From Sphingomonas rubra (GTDB lineage Bacteria; Pseudomonadota; Alphaproteobacteria; Sphingomonadales; Sphingomonadaceae): DNA of 64,000 nucleotides. Where the stretch lies: the NCBI RefSeq assembly GCF_900115745.1, contig NZ_FOXP01000004.1:188501-252500 (forward strand), read 5' to 3'. Under the pieces are notes generated by a model. That model was not told the DNA's origin. It did no database searches and saw nothing but the letters and a program-made list of their open reading frames with translations. Positions 28,569 through 36,887 of the stretch are shown in pieces; positions within the stretch are counted from its first letter, which is position 1, and each line of letters opens with the position of its first letter. Made by a program: the position numbers and the translations under genes.

Positions 28569-29333
28569 TTACGCGTATGCCCGTTCGAGTGTCGCCAGCG
28601 AGGCCGCGTGCGTCAGGTCGAGCTGCAGCGGCGTCACCGAGACGAAGCCGTCGCTGCTCGCGTCCAGGTCGCTGCCGTCGCTCGGCCGTTCGCCCAGCCG
28701 CCCGAGCGCCACCCAGTAATAGGGAAAGCCGCGCGGATCGTCGCGCCGCTCCATCCGCACCCGCCCGTAATCGCGCAGGCCCTGGCGCACGACGCGGATG
28801 CCCTCCACCGCCTCCGGCGCACAGGGCGGGAAATTGACGTTGACCACCGTCCGCGGCGCCCATGGCGCGTCGATCAGCGGGCGCAGCACCCGCTCGCCCC
28901 AGGCTTCCGCGGTCGCGAACGACACCCGCTCGCCGGGCGCCGCCTTGGGATAACGCTGGCTGAGCGCAATCGAGCGGATGCCTGCCAGCGCCCCCTCCAT
29001 CGCCGCCGAGACGGTGCCCGAATAATGCACGTCCTCGCCCAGATTGGCACCGCGGTTGACGCCCGACAGGATCAGGTCGGGCGGAGCGTCCTTCATGATC
29101 TCGGCGAGCGCCATCATCACCGCGTCGGTCGGCGTCCCCGTCACCGCCCAGCGGCGGTCGTCGAAGCGTTTCAGGCGGATCGGCCGGGTCAGCGTCAGCG
29201 AGCGGCCGGTGCCGGACTGTTCCTCCATCGGCGCGACGATCGTGACGTCGTCCGACAGCGTCCGTGCCAGCCGCTCCAGCACGGCGAGCCCCTTGGCGTT
29301 CACCCCGTCGTCGTTGGTCAGCAGGATGCGCAT
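28569..29333 (-). CDS. surE: 5'/3'-nucleotidase SurE
   Basis: The 254-aa phosphatase begins [10 protein letters not shown], with the metal-binding acidic pair in NDDG at 7-10, and has the conserved SGVNRGANLG. SurE dephosphorylates nucleoside monophosphates and is linked to stationary-phase survival. The start codon overlaps the serS stop by one base (TGATG), so translation is probably coupled to serS. The stop lies 12 bases before the LysM/LytM lipoprotein gene. The order is serS-surE-lipoprotein. Confidence 0.96.
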   Translation of the reverse strand: MRILLTNDDGVNAKGLAVLERLARTLSDDVTIVAPMEEQSGTGRSLTLTRPIRLKRFDDRRWAVTGTPTDAVMMALAEIMKDAPPDLILSGVNRGANLGEDVHYSGTVSAAMEGALAGIRSIALSQRYPKAAPGERVSFATAEAWGERVLRPLIDAPWAPRTVVNVNFPPCAPEAVEGIRVVRQGLRDYGRVRMERRDDPRGFPYYWVALGRLGERPSDGSDLDASSDGFVSVTPLQLDLTHAASLATLERAYA

Positions 29334-30613
29334 CAGCGTGCCGGCTCCAGCAATTCCAGCCCGCCCGCGTACGGTCGCAGCGCCGCCGGCACGACGACGG
29401 AGCCGTCCGCCTGCTGATAATTCTCGATCACCGCCACCAGCGTGCGGCCGACCGCGAGTCCCGATCCATTCAGCGTATGCACGAACCGCGTCTGCTTCTC
29501 GCCCTCCGCCCGGTAGCGCGCGTTCATCCGTCGCGCCTGGAAGTCGGTGCAGTTCGAAACGCTGGAAATCTCGCGGTAACGACCCTGTCCGGGCAGCCAC
29601 ACCTCCAGGTCGAAGGTCTTGGCCGCCGAGAAGCCCATGTCGCCCGTGCACAGCAGCATGCGGCGGTACGGCAGGTCCAGCGCCTCCAGTACTCCCTCGG
29701 CGCAAGCCGTCATCCGCTCATGTTCCGCTTCGGACGCGCCCGGCGTGGTGATCGCCACCATCTCCACCTTGTCGAACTGGTGCTGGCGGATCAGCCCGCG
29801 CGTGTCGCGCCCGGCCGCCCCCGCCTCCGAGCGGAAACAGGGCGTGAGGGCGGCGAAGCGCAGCGGTAACTCCGCCTCGTTCATGATCCGCTCGCGCACG
29901 ATATTGGTCAGCGACATCTCCGCGGTGGAGATCAGCCAGCGGTCGTCGGTGGTGCGGAACAGGTCCTCGGCGAATTTGGGCAGCTGGCCGGTGCCGAACG
30001 CCACCTCGTCGCGCACCATCAGCGGCGGCGCGATCTCCTCGAAGCCGTGCTCGTCGACCAGGCGCGACAGCATGAACTGGCCGATCGCGCGGTTGAGCCG
30101 CGCCATCTGCCCGCGCAGCAGCGTGAAGCGCGCCCCCGCCAGCAGCACGCCGGTATCGAAATCCATGCCCAACGCGGGCCCGATCGCGTCGTGCTCGCGC
30201 GCCTCGAACGGGAAGGCGCGCGGGCTACCCCACTCGGCCGCGCGCACATTGTCGTCCTCGCCCAGGCCCTCCGGCACATCGGCGGCAGCGAGGTTGGGGA
30301 TGGCGGCGAGCTTCTCGTCCAGGATCGTCGCGGTCGCCCGCTCTTCACCCTCCAGCTCCGGCAGACGTTCCTTCAGCGCCGCGACCTCGGCCATCAACGC
30401 CTGCGCGCGATCCTCATCCCTCGCCGCCTTGGCCTGGCCGATCTGCTTGGACAGCTCGTTGCGCCGGGTCTGCGCCTCCTGCGCGGCCGCGATCGTGCCA
30501 CGTCGCCGTTCGTCCAGCGCGACCAGCGCCTCGGCCTGAGGCGGCAGTCCGCGCCTCGCCAGCGCGGCGTCGAAGGCGGCGGGATCGTCGCGGATCAGGC
30601 GGATGTCGTGCAT
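29333..30613 (-). CDS. serS: Seryl-tRNA synthetase
   Basis: The 426-aa class II synthetase has the N-terminal coiled-coil arm (about 30-100) that holds the long variable loop of tRNA-Ser, motif 2 around [20 protein letters not shown], and a C-terminal motif 3 with an Arg. The start at 30613 ([11 protein letters not shown]) matches the family; the in-frame extension to 30664 does not. It leads the serS-surE-lipoprotein operon and is divergent from the host-attachment-family gene. Confidence 0.97.
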   Translation of the reverse strand: MHDIRLIRDDPAAFDAALARRGLPPQAEALVALDERRRGTIAAAQEAQTRRNELSKQIGQAKAARDEDRAQALMAEVAALKERLPELEGEERATATILDEKLAAIPNLAAADVPEGLGEDDNVRAAEWGSPRAFPFEAREHDAIGPALGMDFDTGVLLAGARFTLLRGQMARLNRAIGQFMLSRLVDEHGFEEIAPPLMVRDEVAFGTGQLPKFAEDLFRTTDDRWLISTAEMSLTNIVRERIMNEAELPLRFAALTPCFRSEAGAAGRDTRGLIRQHQFDKVEMVAITTPGASEAEHERMTACAEGVLEALDLPYRRMLLCTGDMGFSAAKTFDLEVWLPGQGRYREISSVSNCTDFQARRMNARYRAEGEKQTRFVHTLNGSGLAVGRTLVAVIENYQQADGSVVVPAALRPYAGGLELLEPAR

Positions 30614-30702
30614 GGCGCAGGCTATGGCGGGACGGCGCGACCTCGGCAACCCGCCGCGCCGCACGGGCGTTCACCTCCCGACACGCAACCAGAGGAGTCT
30701 CC

Positions 30703-31143
30703 ATGCAGCTGTCCCACAACACCGTCGTCCTCGTCGCCGACGGCCGCAAGATGCTGTTCCTGCGCAACGACGGCGACGGCGAATACCCGAACCTGAAGGT
30801 CGAGCATGCCGAGGAGCAGGACAATCCGGCCACCAACGACCAGGTCACCGACCGCGCCGGTCGCGCCTCGTCGCCGCAGGGCGCGTCGCAGAGCTCGGTC
30901 GGCGGCGCCGACGCGCATCAGCACGAGGAGGATCGATTCGCCGCCGAGGCCGCCGAACTTCTCAAAAAGCGCGCCTTGTCGAACGATTACCAGAAGCTGA
31001 TCGTCGTCGCCCCGCCGCGAACGCTCGGCGAGTTGCGCAAGCATTACCACAAGGAAGTCAGCGACCGGCTGATCGGCGAACTCGACAAGGATCTCACCGG
31101 CCATCCGATCTCCGACATCGAGAAGGCGCTCGCCGCCGCCTAG
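30703..31143 (+). CDS. Host attachment family protein (PF10116-like)
   Basis: The 146-aa protein resembles the alphaproteobacterial family annotated as required for attachment to host cells: an N-terminal TVVLVADGRKMLFLRN, an acidic middle, and a C-terminal LIVVAPPRTLGELRKHYHKEV that is eRF1/baeRF-like. The biochemical role is not established; the fold suggests an RNA- or ribosome-associated function. A GAGGAG site precedes the ATG. No signal peptide is seen. A 257-base gap follows. Confidence 0.85.
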   Translation: MQLSHNTVVLVADGRKMLFLRNDGDGEYPNLKVEHAEEQDNPATNDQVTDRAGRASSPQGASQSSVGGADAHQHEEDRFAAEAAELLKKRALSNDYQKLIVVAPPRTLGELRKHYHKEVSDRLIGELDKDLTGHPISDIEKALAAA

Positions 31144-31196
31144 TTGTCGCGGATCGCGTGTTCCCGGACGGTGCCGCCAAATGGGGCGTCTGCACG

Positions 31197-31216
31197 ATCT
31201 GTATGATCGTACAGGC
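31197..31216. promoter_or_regulatory. lux-box-like palindrome upstream of dksA
   Basis: The 20 bases have the form NNCTG-N10-CAGNN with a central GATC (CTG at 31199-31201, CAG at 31212-31214). Fourteen of the central sixteen positions are palindromic. This matches the general consensus of operators bound by LuxR-type quorum-sensing regulators. It is about 190 bases before dksA in an otherwise gene-free leader. No luxR or luxI gene is in the window, so the assignment rests on the sequence alone. Confidence 0.35.
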
Positions 31217-31300
31217 GCCCGATCCATATCGATGTCGCCAACACGTGATATTCGCGCAACAATTGGTGAGGAACCCGATCAATCCCGCGTAATGTGTTGC

Positions 31301-31331
31301 TTGTTCGGCCAATTCTTCACGCCTATAGGCG
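31301..31331 (+). promoter_or_regulatory. Candidate sigma-70-like promoter with overlapping 12-bp palindrome
   Basis: TTGTTC at 31301-31306 and TATAGG at 31324-31329 are separated by 17 bases. A perfect 12-bp palindrome, CGCCTATAGGCG (31320-31331), spans the -10-like element and could be an operator. The predicted start would give a leader of about 65 bases before dksA. The whole 31144-31400 gap is visibly less GC-rich than its flanks and I find no convincing gene in it. Confidence 0.35.
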
Positions 31332-31400
31332 CCGAACCAATCTGGGGGAGATCGGTGGACGCGACAACATGGTCGCGACGCCGATCGTAGGGAGAGTGGC

Positions 31401-31865
31401 ATGGCGACGGTGCTTAATCGCGTTGACGGTACAGGCCTTGGTCACGTGGCGGCGAACGACGCGGACGACGGATATCGCCCGACCGCGGACGAGCCGTTCA
31501 TGAGCCTCCGGCAGCAAGCTTATTTCCGCAACAAGCTGCTGCGCTGGAAGGAGGCGCTGCTGCTCGATTCGCAGGGCACGTTGTCTCACCTCCAAGTCGA
31601 CTCGATGCGCGAGGCCGACCTGAACGACCGCGCGTCGAGCGAGACGGACTGGTCGATCGAACTGCGCACCCGCGATCGCCAGCGCAAGCTGATCGGCAAG
31701 ATCGACGCCGCCATCCGCCGCATCGAGGAAGGCGAGTACGGGTATTGCGAAGTGACCGGTGAGCCAATCGGGCTCGGGCGGCTCGAAGCTCGGCCGATCG
31801 CGACCATGACGGTGGAAGCGCAGGAGCGGCACGAGCGCAACGAGAAGATCTCGCGCGACGACTGA
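31401..31865 (+). CDS. dksA: DksA/TraR-type RNA polymerase secondary-channel regulator, single-Cys form
   Basis: The 154-aa product matches DksA. The coiled-coil tip carries D73 and D76 within DLNDRAS, equivalent to the residues needed for activity with ppGpp. The C-terminal globular domain keeps only C116 of the four zinc-finger cysteines (YCEVTGEPIG...), a pattern known for many alphaproteobacterial DksA proteins that do not need zinc. It binds the RNA polymerase secondary channel and adjusts transcription in starvation. A GGGAGAG ribosome site precedes the ATG. It is followed by a GC-rich hairpin. Confidence 0.92.
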   Translation: MATVLNRVDGTGLGHVAANDADDGYRPTADEPFMSLRQQAYFRNKLLRWKEALLLDSQGTLSHLQVDSMREADLNDRASSETDWSIELRTRDRQRKLIGKIDAAIRRIEEGEYGYCEVTGEPIGLGRLEARPIATMTVEAQERHERNEKISRDD

Positions 31866-31884
31866 TCGGCGCGCGTGCGGCAAC

Positions 31885-31915
31885 GCCCCGCCCCCTCATT
31901 GGAAGGCGGCGGGGC
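31885..31915. terminator. GC-rich hairpin between dksA and a DUF465 gene
   Basis: GCCCCGCC (31885-31892) pairs perfectly with GGCGGGGC (31908-31915) across a 15-base loop. It lies between convergent genes. There is no clear T-run, so it may act as a weak or factor-assisted terminator. Confidence 0.45.
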
Positions 31916-31923
31916 GGCCGGCG

Positions 31924-32079
31924 TCACTGGCTGGCGATCTCTTCCTTCAGCCGCAGCTTCTGCTTCTTGAGGTCGGCCATCAGGACGGAATCGGGGAGCG
32001 GCCGATGCGCTTCGTCGGCGAGCCGGCGATCAAGCGTGGCGTGCTTCTGCTCGAGGGCCGTCTGGTGCGTGGACTGCAT
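31924..32079 (-). CDS. DUF465 (YdcH-like) small protein
   Basis: The 51-aa protein has the DUF465/YdcH pattern: a short helical hairpin ending LMADLKKQKLRLKEEI. Function is unknown; these proteins are abundant small cytoplasmic coiled coils in proteobacteria. An AGGAGAACCTGCCC leader precedes the ATG at 32079. A second DUF465 gene lies divergently 158 bases away. Confidence 0.85.
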   Translation of the reverse strand: MQSTHQTALEQKHATLDRRLADEAHRPLPDSVLMADLKKQKLRLKEEIASQ

Positions 32080-32237
32080 GGGCAGGTTCTCCTTCGGCTT
32101 GGGGGACGGTGAGTAGAACACGAAAAAGGCGAGAATGTCTCGACCTCGATTCGCCGGCTGCGACCGCCCGTGCCGTTTCCTCCGCCGCCCGTTGCCGCCG
32201 CCGCATCCGCCGCTACCAGGAGCCCGGGGAGACCGTC

Positions 32238-32435
32238 GTGGACGAATCGCAATTAAGGGCCAGGCTGGACATGCTGCGCGAGGAGCATCGCGACCTGGAC
32301 ACCGCCATCGCCGCGCTCGGCGAGGCGGGCACGCGCGACCAGTTGCAACTCGCGCGACTGAAGAAGCGCAAGCTGCGTCTCCGCGACGAGATCGCGCAGG
32401 CCGAGGACGTGCTAATTCCGGACATCATCGCCTGA
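32238..32435 (+). CDS. DUF465 (YdcH-like) small protein, GTG start
   Basis: The 65-aa product is a second DUF465/YdcH protein, with LARLKKRKLRLRDEI matching its divergent neighbour. The start is taken at GTG 32238, because a GGGGAG site lies 6 bases upstream and the family sequence begins immediately after. An in-frame ATG at 32109 would add an unlikely Arg-rich extension. It is followed by the DUF1465 gene after 43 bases. Confidence 0.8.
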   Translation: MDESQLRARLDMLREEHRDLDTAIAALGEAGTRDQLQLARLKKRKLRLRDEIAQAEDVLIPDIIA

Positions 32436-32478
32436 CGTAATACTGGCGTGGCTCGCTGGTCCGTGCGAATCGGGCGGC

Positions 32479-32940
32479 ATGATGGGGCAAGGGCGCGAAT
32501 CGACGATGTACGGCCGGGTGGTTGACGCCTTGTACGTGGATGCCATGCTGCTCGCCGACGAAGCGCGCAGCTATTTCGAGGAACAGGGGCGGGCGGAGCG
32601 CGAGGCATTGTCGCCCAACGATCGCGTCGCGTTCAGCTGTGAATCGCTGCACGTGACGACCCGCCTGATGCACGTCGTCGCCTGGCTGCTGACCCGTCGC
32701 GCGGTGGATGCCGGCGAGCTGTCCGCAACGGGCGCGCTCGATCCCGCGCGCCGGTTGGCCAGCGCGCCGCGCCCGCTCGCGTCGTTAATCGCGGCATTGC
32801 CGGCGCGGGCCGCGGCACTGGTCACCGCCAGCGCCGACCTGCACCGCCGCGCGGCCGTGCTGGACGAGGCATTTGCCGCCGACCGACCGCCGTCGAGCCC
32901 CGCCCGGTCGATGCAGCAGCGGCTCGTCGCGCTACTTTAA
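32479..32940 (+). CDS. DUF1465 family protein
   Basis: The 153-aa protein fits DUF1465, an alphaproteobacterial family of unknown function. It has a mostly helical acidic N-terminal part (MLLADEARSYFEEQG) and the conserved VTTRLMHVVAWLLTRRAV. No signal peptide or membrane helix is obvious. ATG 32479 is used; 32506 (MYGRVV) is an alternative. It follows the DUF465 gene in the same direction. Confidence 0.85.
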   Translation: MMGQGRESTMYGRVVDALYVDAMLLADEARSYFEEQGRAEREALSPNDRVAFSCESLHVTTRLMHVVAWLLTRRAVDAGELSATGALDPARRLASAPRPLASLIAALPARAAALVTASADLHRRAAVLDEAFAADRPPSSPARSMQQRLVALL

Positions 32941-32960
32941 ACTTGGTTTCGATCAACGTG

Positions 32961-33055
32961 GTCATCCCCGCGGCGCAGGCCGGGGCCCAGCTGGGATGGC
33001 GGTCGTGATCTGCTGCCATCGTCCCCCATCGAAGCTTAGGCCTTCGCTGGGATAG
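32961..33055. repeat. Decayed REP-like element (GTCATCCCCGCG type)
   Basis: GTCATCCCCGCGG at the left and GGCCTTCGCTGGGATAGC at the right, with CCCAGCTGGGA and CCCATCGAAGC inside, resemble a common sphingomonad repeat that has lost perfect pairing. It lies between convergent DUF1465 and the nitronate-monooxygenase-like gene. Confidence 0.5.
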
Positions 33056-33056
33056 C

Positions 33057-34025
33057 TCAAACCGCAGCTACACCCAGACGCGCCCGGGCGGCGCGATACT
33101 CCGCTTCCAGCCTGTCGACGAAGGCTCCCGCCGGGCGCACCGCGTCGATCGCACCGATGCCCTGGCCCGATCCCCAGATGTCGCGCCATGCCTTGGCCTT
33201 GGAGCCGTTGCCGCCGCCGAAATCCATCGTCTTGAAGTCGCCCTCGGGCAGCGCGTCGGGGTCGAGGCCCGCCGCGACGATCGAGCCGCGCAGGTAATTG
33301 CCATGCACGCCGGTGAACAGGTTGGAATAGACGATGTCGCTCGCCCGACCCTCGACCACGCCCTGCTTGTACGCCGCCTCGGCGTTCGCCTCCTCGGTGG
33401 CGATGAAGGGCGATCCGATATAGGCGAAGTCCGCGCCCAACGCCTGCGCGGCCAGGATTGCGCCGCCGGTCGCGATCGAGCCCGACAGCGCCAGCGGTCC
33501 GTCGAACCATTGGCGGATTTCGGCCGTCAGCGCGAACGGCGACAACCGGCCGGCATGGCCGCCCGCGCCCGCCGCCACCGCGATCAGCCCGTCCGCGCCT
33601 TTCTCGACGGCCTTGCGCGCGAAGCGGTCGTCGATGACGTCGTGCAGCGTGATGCCGCCCCAGCCGTGCACCGCCTGGTTCAGGTCCTCGCGCGCGCCGA
33701 GCGAGGTGATGACGATCGGCACCTGCCACTTGGCACAGGTCGCGAGGTCCGCCTCCAGCCGGTCGTTGGAGCGGTGGACGATCTGGTTGACCGCGAACGG
33801 CGCCGCCGGGCGATCGGGATGCGCCCGGTTATGCGCCGCCAGTTCTTCGGTGATACGGTGGAGCCACTCGTCGAGCAGCGCCGCCGGCCGCGCGTTGAGC
33901 GCGGGGAAAGAGCCGACGATCCCCGCCTTGCACTGCGCGATGACCAGCTCGGGTCCGGAGATCAGGAACAGCGGCGACCCGATCACGGGAAGACGCAGGC
34001 GATCGAAGATGGCGGGAAGCGACAT
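33057..34025 (-). CDS. Nitronate monooxygenase-like FMN enzyme (NPD family)
   Basis: The 322-aa TIM-barrel flavoprotein starts MSLPAIFDRLRLPVIGSPL. It carries the family's GGHAGR-like segment (AGAGGHAGRLSPF) and ALSGSIATGGAILAAQALGADFAYIGS, which bind FMN. Nitronate monooxygenases oxidise toxic alkyl nitronates, but 2-nitropropane dioxygenase-like proteins vary in substrate, so the reaction is not certain. The start at 34025 is used; the in-frame extension to 35261 is antisense to the M1 peptidase. It is divergent from that gene. Confidence 0.9.
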   Translation of the reverse strand: MSLPAIFDRLRLPVIGSPLFLISGPELVIAQCKAGIVGSFPALNARPAALLDEWLHRITEELAAHNRAHPDRPAAPFAVNQIVHRSNDRLEADLATCAKWQVPIVITSLGAREDLNQAVHGWGGITLHDVIDDRFARKAVEKGADGLIAVAAGAGGHAGRLSPFALTAEIRQWFDGPLALSGSIATGGAILAAQALGADFAYIGSPFIATEEANAEAAYKQGVVEGRASDIVYSNLFTGVHGNYLRGSIVAAGLDPDALPEGDFKTMDFGGGNGSKAKAWRDIWGSGQGIGAIDAVRPAGAFVDRLEAEYRAARARLGVAAV

Positions 34026-34124
34026 GGTCGTGAACGGTAACGCGGCCCCCGCTCTTGTCCAGCGCGGTTGCGCGAGCGTCACGATCCCGGCAGGAATGGT
34101 GCAACATCCCATCGGAGTTCGCCC

Positions 34125-36716
34125 ATGAAGCTCGCGTCCGTCGCCGCCCTGTCCATCGCGGCATCGTCCCCCGCGCTCGCCGCCGGGCAGTTGCCGACCG
34201 GCGTGGTGCCCGTGCTGTACGACATCAGCGTGCGGCCGGACGCCGCGGCGCTGACCTTCACCGGCGAGGAGACGATCACCGTCGACGTGAAGACGCCGAC
34301 GCGCACGCTGGTGCTGAACGCTGCCGACCTGCGGATCACGCGCGCGACGTTCGACGGCAAGCCCGTCCGCACCCGGCTCGATCCCGCCGCGCAGACGCTC
34401 ACCGTCACGCTGCCACGCACCGCGGCGGTCGGCCGGCACCTGCTCGCCTTCGCCTGGGCCGGCAAGATCAGCCAGTCCGCCGCCGGCCTGTTCGCGATCG
34501 ATTATACCGGCCGGGACGGCAAGCAGCAGCGCATGCTGGCGACGCAGTTCGAAGCGCCCGACGCGCGTCGCTTCGCACCGATGTGGGACGAACCCGCGTT
34601 CAAGGCGCGTTTCCGCCTGTCGACCACCGCGCCGGCGGGGCAGAAAGCCTATTCCAACATGCCGGCGACCTCCGTCACCGCGGGGCCGGGCGGCACCCAG
34701 CTCTACCGGTTCGGCGAGACGCCGGTGATGTCCAGCTACCTCTTGTTCCTGGGGCAGGGCGAGGTCGAGCGGAAGACGCTGCGCGTCGGCGACGTCGAGC
34801 TCGGCATCATCAGCCGTCCCGGCGTGGTCGACCAGGGCGATTACGCACTCGGCGCGGTCAAGCGGCTGCTGCCCTATTACGATGATTATTTCGGCCAGCC
34901 CTATCCGCTGCCCAAGATGGACATGATCGCCGGGCCGGGCAGCAGCCAGTTCTTCGGCGCGATGGAGAATTGGGGCGCGATCTTCTATTTCGAGCCCGAG
35001 CTGCTGTTCGATCCTGCCCGCACTACGGCCAGTGCCAAGCAGCGCATCCACGTGGTCGTCGCGCACGAGATGGCGCACCAATGGTTCGGCGATCTCGTCA
35101 CCATGCGCTGGTGGGACGATCTGTGGCTGAACGAGGGCTTCGCCTCGTGGATGGAGAGCAAGGCGGGGGCCGACCTCAACCCCGAGTGGGAGGTCCGCGC
35201 CAGCCAGGTCGCCGGTGGCCGCGAGAGCGCGATGGCACTCGATGCGACGAGCGGTACGCACCCCATCATCCGGCCGGTCGCCACCGTCGACCAGATCGGC
35301 GAGGCGTTCGACGGCATCACCTATTCCAAGGGCGAGGCGGTGATCGGCATGCTGGAGGCGACGCTGGGCGAGGCGAAGTTCCGCGACGGCATCCGCCGCT
35401 ACATGGCCAAGTATAAATACGGCAACACCGTCACCGATCAGCTCTGGGCCGAACTGTCGGCCGCGTCGGGGCAGGACGTGCGCACGATCGCGCGCGACTT
35501 CACGCTGCAGGGCGGCGTGCCGCTCGTCGCGCTGTCAGGCGCGACCTGCACGGGCGGTATGACCACTGCGAGGCTGACGCAGGGCCGCTTCGGCTTGGAT
35601 GCCGCGTCGAAGGCGCCGCAGACCTGGCACGTGCCGCTCAGCCTGGCGACGTTGGGCGGCGGCACGACGCAGACGGTGGTCACCGGCGCGGCCGGTACGG
35701 CGGTGACGGTGAAGGGCTGCGGCACGCTGGTGCTCAACCGCGGCAAGGCCAGCTACACGCGCGTCATGTACGACGAGCCCGGCCACGCCGCGATCGTCCG
35801 CGACTATCCGCGCCTCTCGCTGGAGGACCGTGTCGGCACGTTGGGCGACGATTACGCGCTGGCGGCGGGCGGCTACCAGAACCTGTCGCGCTATTTCGCG
35901 GTGCAGGCGCGTGTCGACGCGAAGGCGAGCCCGCTCGAATGGTCCACGGTGGCGGACAAGCTCGCCTCGCTGAACGCACTCTACGCCGGCACGCCGCTCG
36001 AGGAGCCGCTGCGTGCGCGCACCGTGGCGATCCTGGCGCCGGTGCTGGAGCGGATCGGCATGACCGCGCCGGCGAACGAGTCGGCGCTGACGAGCAACCT
36101 GCGCGAGGATCTGGTCGGCCTGCTCGGCACCAGCGGTGACGCCGCGCTCGCCGCGCGCGCGCGCGATTACGTGGCGCGGCTGCGGACCGACCCCACGGCG
36201 ATCCCGCCCGCGATCCGCGCGCCGGTCCTTGCCACCTACGCGGTCAACGCGACGCCGGCCGACTGGGACCAGCTGCTCGCCCTGACCCGTGCCGAGCCAT
36301 CGCCGGTCGCCCGCAGCCGCTTCGTGTCGCTGCTCGGCGTGGCACGCGACGAGGCGGTGGCGCAGCGCGCGCTGGCGCTGCTCGCCGGCGACACGCTGAC
36401 CGCGCCGCAGAAGGCGTCGCTGCTACGATCGATCGCCAACGCGCATCCGGAACTGGCGTTCGACTGGGCGGTCAAGAACCGCGCGCTGGTGGACTCCTTC
36501 ATCGAGGAGAGCTCGCGCCCCGGCTTCATCGTCGGCTTGGCACGCGGGTCGAACGATCCCGCGATCGAGGGCAGGGTCCGCGCGTTCGCCGCCGCGTCAC
36601 CGGCGAGCGCGTCCAAGGCGTCGGTCGACCGCACGCTCGCCGGGATCGGCGTTCGCCGCGCCGCGGCCGAGCGGCTGCGCGCGGCAACGGGAACGTGGCT
36701 GGGGGTGCGTCCCTGA
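34125..36716 (+). CDS. Exported M1-family aminopeptidase
   Basis: The 863-aa zinc aminopeptidase has a signal peptide ending near ALAAG, an N-terminal beta domain, GAMEN exopeptidase motif at 278-282, and HEMAH at 314-318 with the third zinc ligand E337. A long C-terminal helical domain of the ERAP1-like type follows. It is expected to trim peptides in the periplasm. The ATG at 34125 places the signal peptide at the N-terminus; the upstream in-frame ATG would bury it. Confidence 0.95.
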   Translation: MKLASVAALSIAASSPALAAGQLPTGVVPVLYDISVRPDAAALTFTGEETITVDVKTPTRTLVLNAADLRITRATFDGKPVRTRLDPAAQTLTVTLPRTAAVGRHLLAFAWAGKISQSAAGLFAIDYTGRDGKQQRMLATQFEAPDARRFAPMWDEPAFKARFRLSTTAPAGQKAYSNMPATSVTAGPGGTQLYRFGETPVMSSYLLFLGQGEVERKTLRVGDVELGIISRPGVVDQGDYALGAVKRLLPYYDDYFGQPYPLPKMDMIAGPGSSQFFGAMENWGAIFYFEPELLFDPARTTASAKQRIHVVVAHEMAHQWFGDLVTMRWWDDLWLNEGFASWMESKAGADLNPEWEVRASQVAGGRESAMALDATSGTHPIIRPVATVDQIGEAFDGITYSKGEAVIGMLEATLGEAKFRDGIRRYMAKYKYGNTVTDQLWAELSAASGQDVRTIARDFTLQGGVPLVALSGATCTGGMTTARLTQGRFGLDAASKAPQTWHVPLSLATLGGGTTQTVVTGAAGTAVTVKGCGTLVLNRGKASYTRVMYDEPGHAAIVRDYPRLSLEDRVGTLGDDYALAAGGYQNLSRYFAVQARVDAKASPLEWSTVADKLASLNALYAGTPLEEPLRARTVAILAPVLERIGMTAPANESALTSNLREDLVGLLGTSGDAALAARARDYVARLRTDPTAIPPAIRAPVLATYAVNATPADWDQLLALTRAEPSPVARSRFVSLLGVARDEAVAQRALALLAGDTLTAPQKASLLRSIANAHPELAFDWAVKNRALVDSFIEESSRPGFIVGLARGSNDPAIEGRVRAFAAASPASASKASVDRTLAGIGVRRAAAERLRAATGTWLGVRP

Positions 36717-36763
36717 TCCTTGTTCCCCGGCGGAGGCGAAACCTCTGCAAAGGTCGACTCTCT

Positions 36764-36860
36764 CCGTTATCCCGGGCTCGTTCCGGGGTCCACCGTGCCG
36801 CCAACTCAGCGAGTTGATATGCGGCTCACGGTGGATGCCGGAACAGGTCCGGCGTGACGG
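36764..36860. repeat. Hybrid REP-like inverted repeat pair
   Basis: The arms at 36764-36797 and 36827-36860 pair imperfectly. The left arm contains CCGGGGTCCACCGTG, while the right contains CACGGTGGATGCCGGAACAGG, so the two arms come from different subfamilies. It lies between convergent M1 peptidase and yciB genes. Confidence 0.75.
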
Positions 36861-36887
36861 AGATCACGGTTGCGGCGGCGGGGAACG

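Noticed and set aside
31181..31390. A 69-codon plus-strand frame in the dksA leader
   Set aside because: There is no ribosome site, it resembles no known protein, and it overlaps the operator-like and promoter-like sites. Composition looks non-coding.
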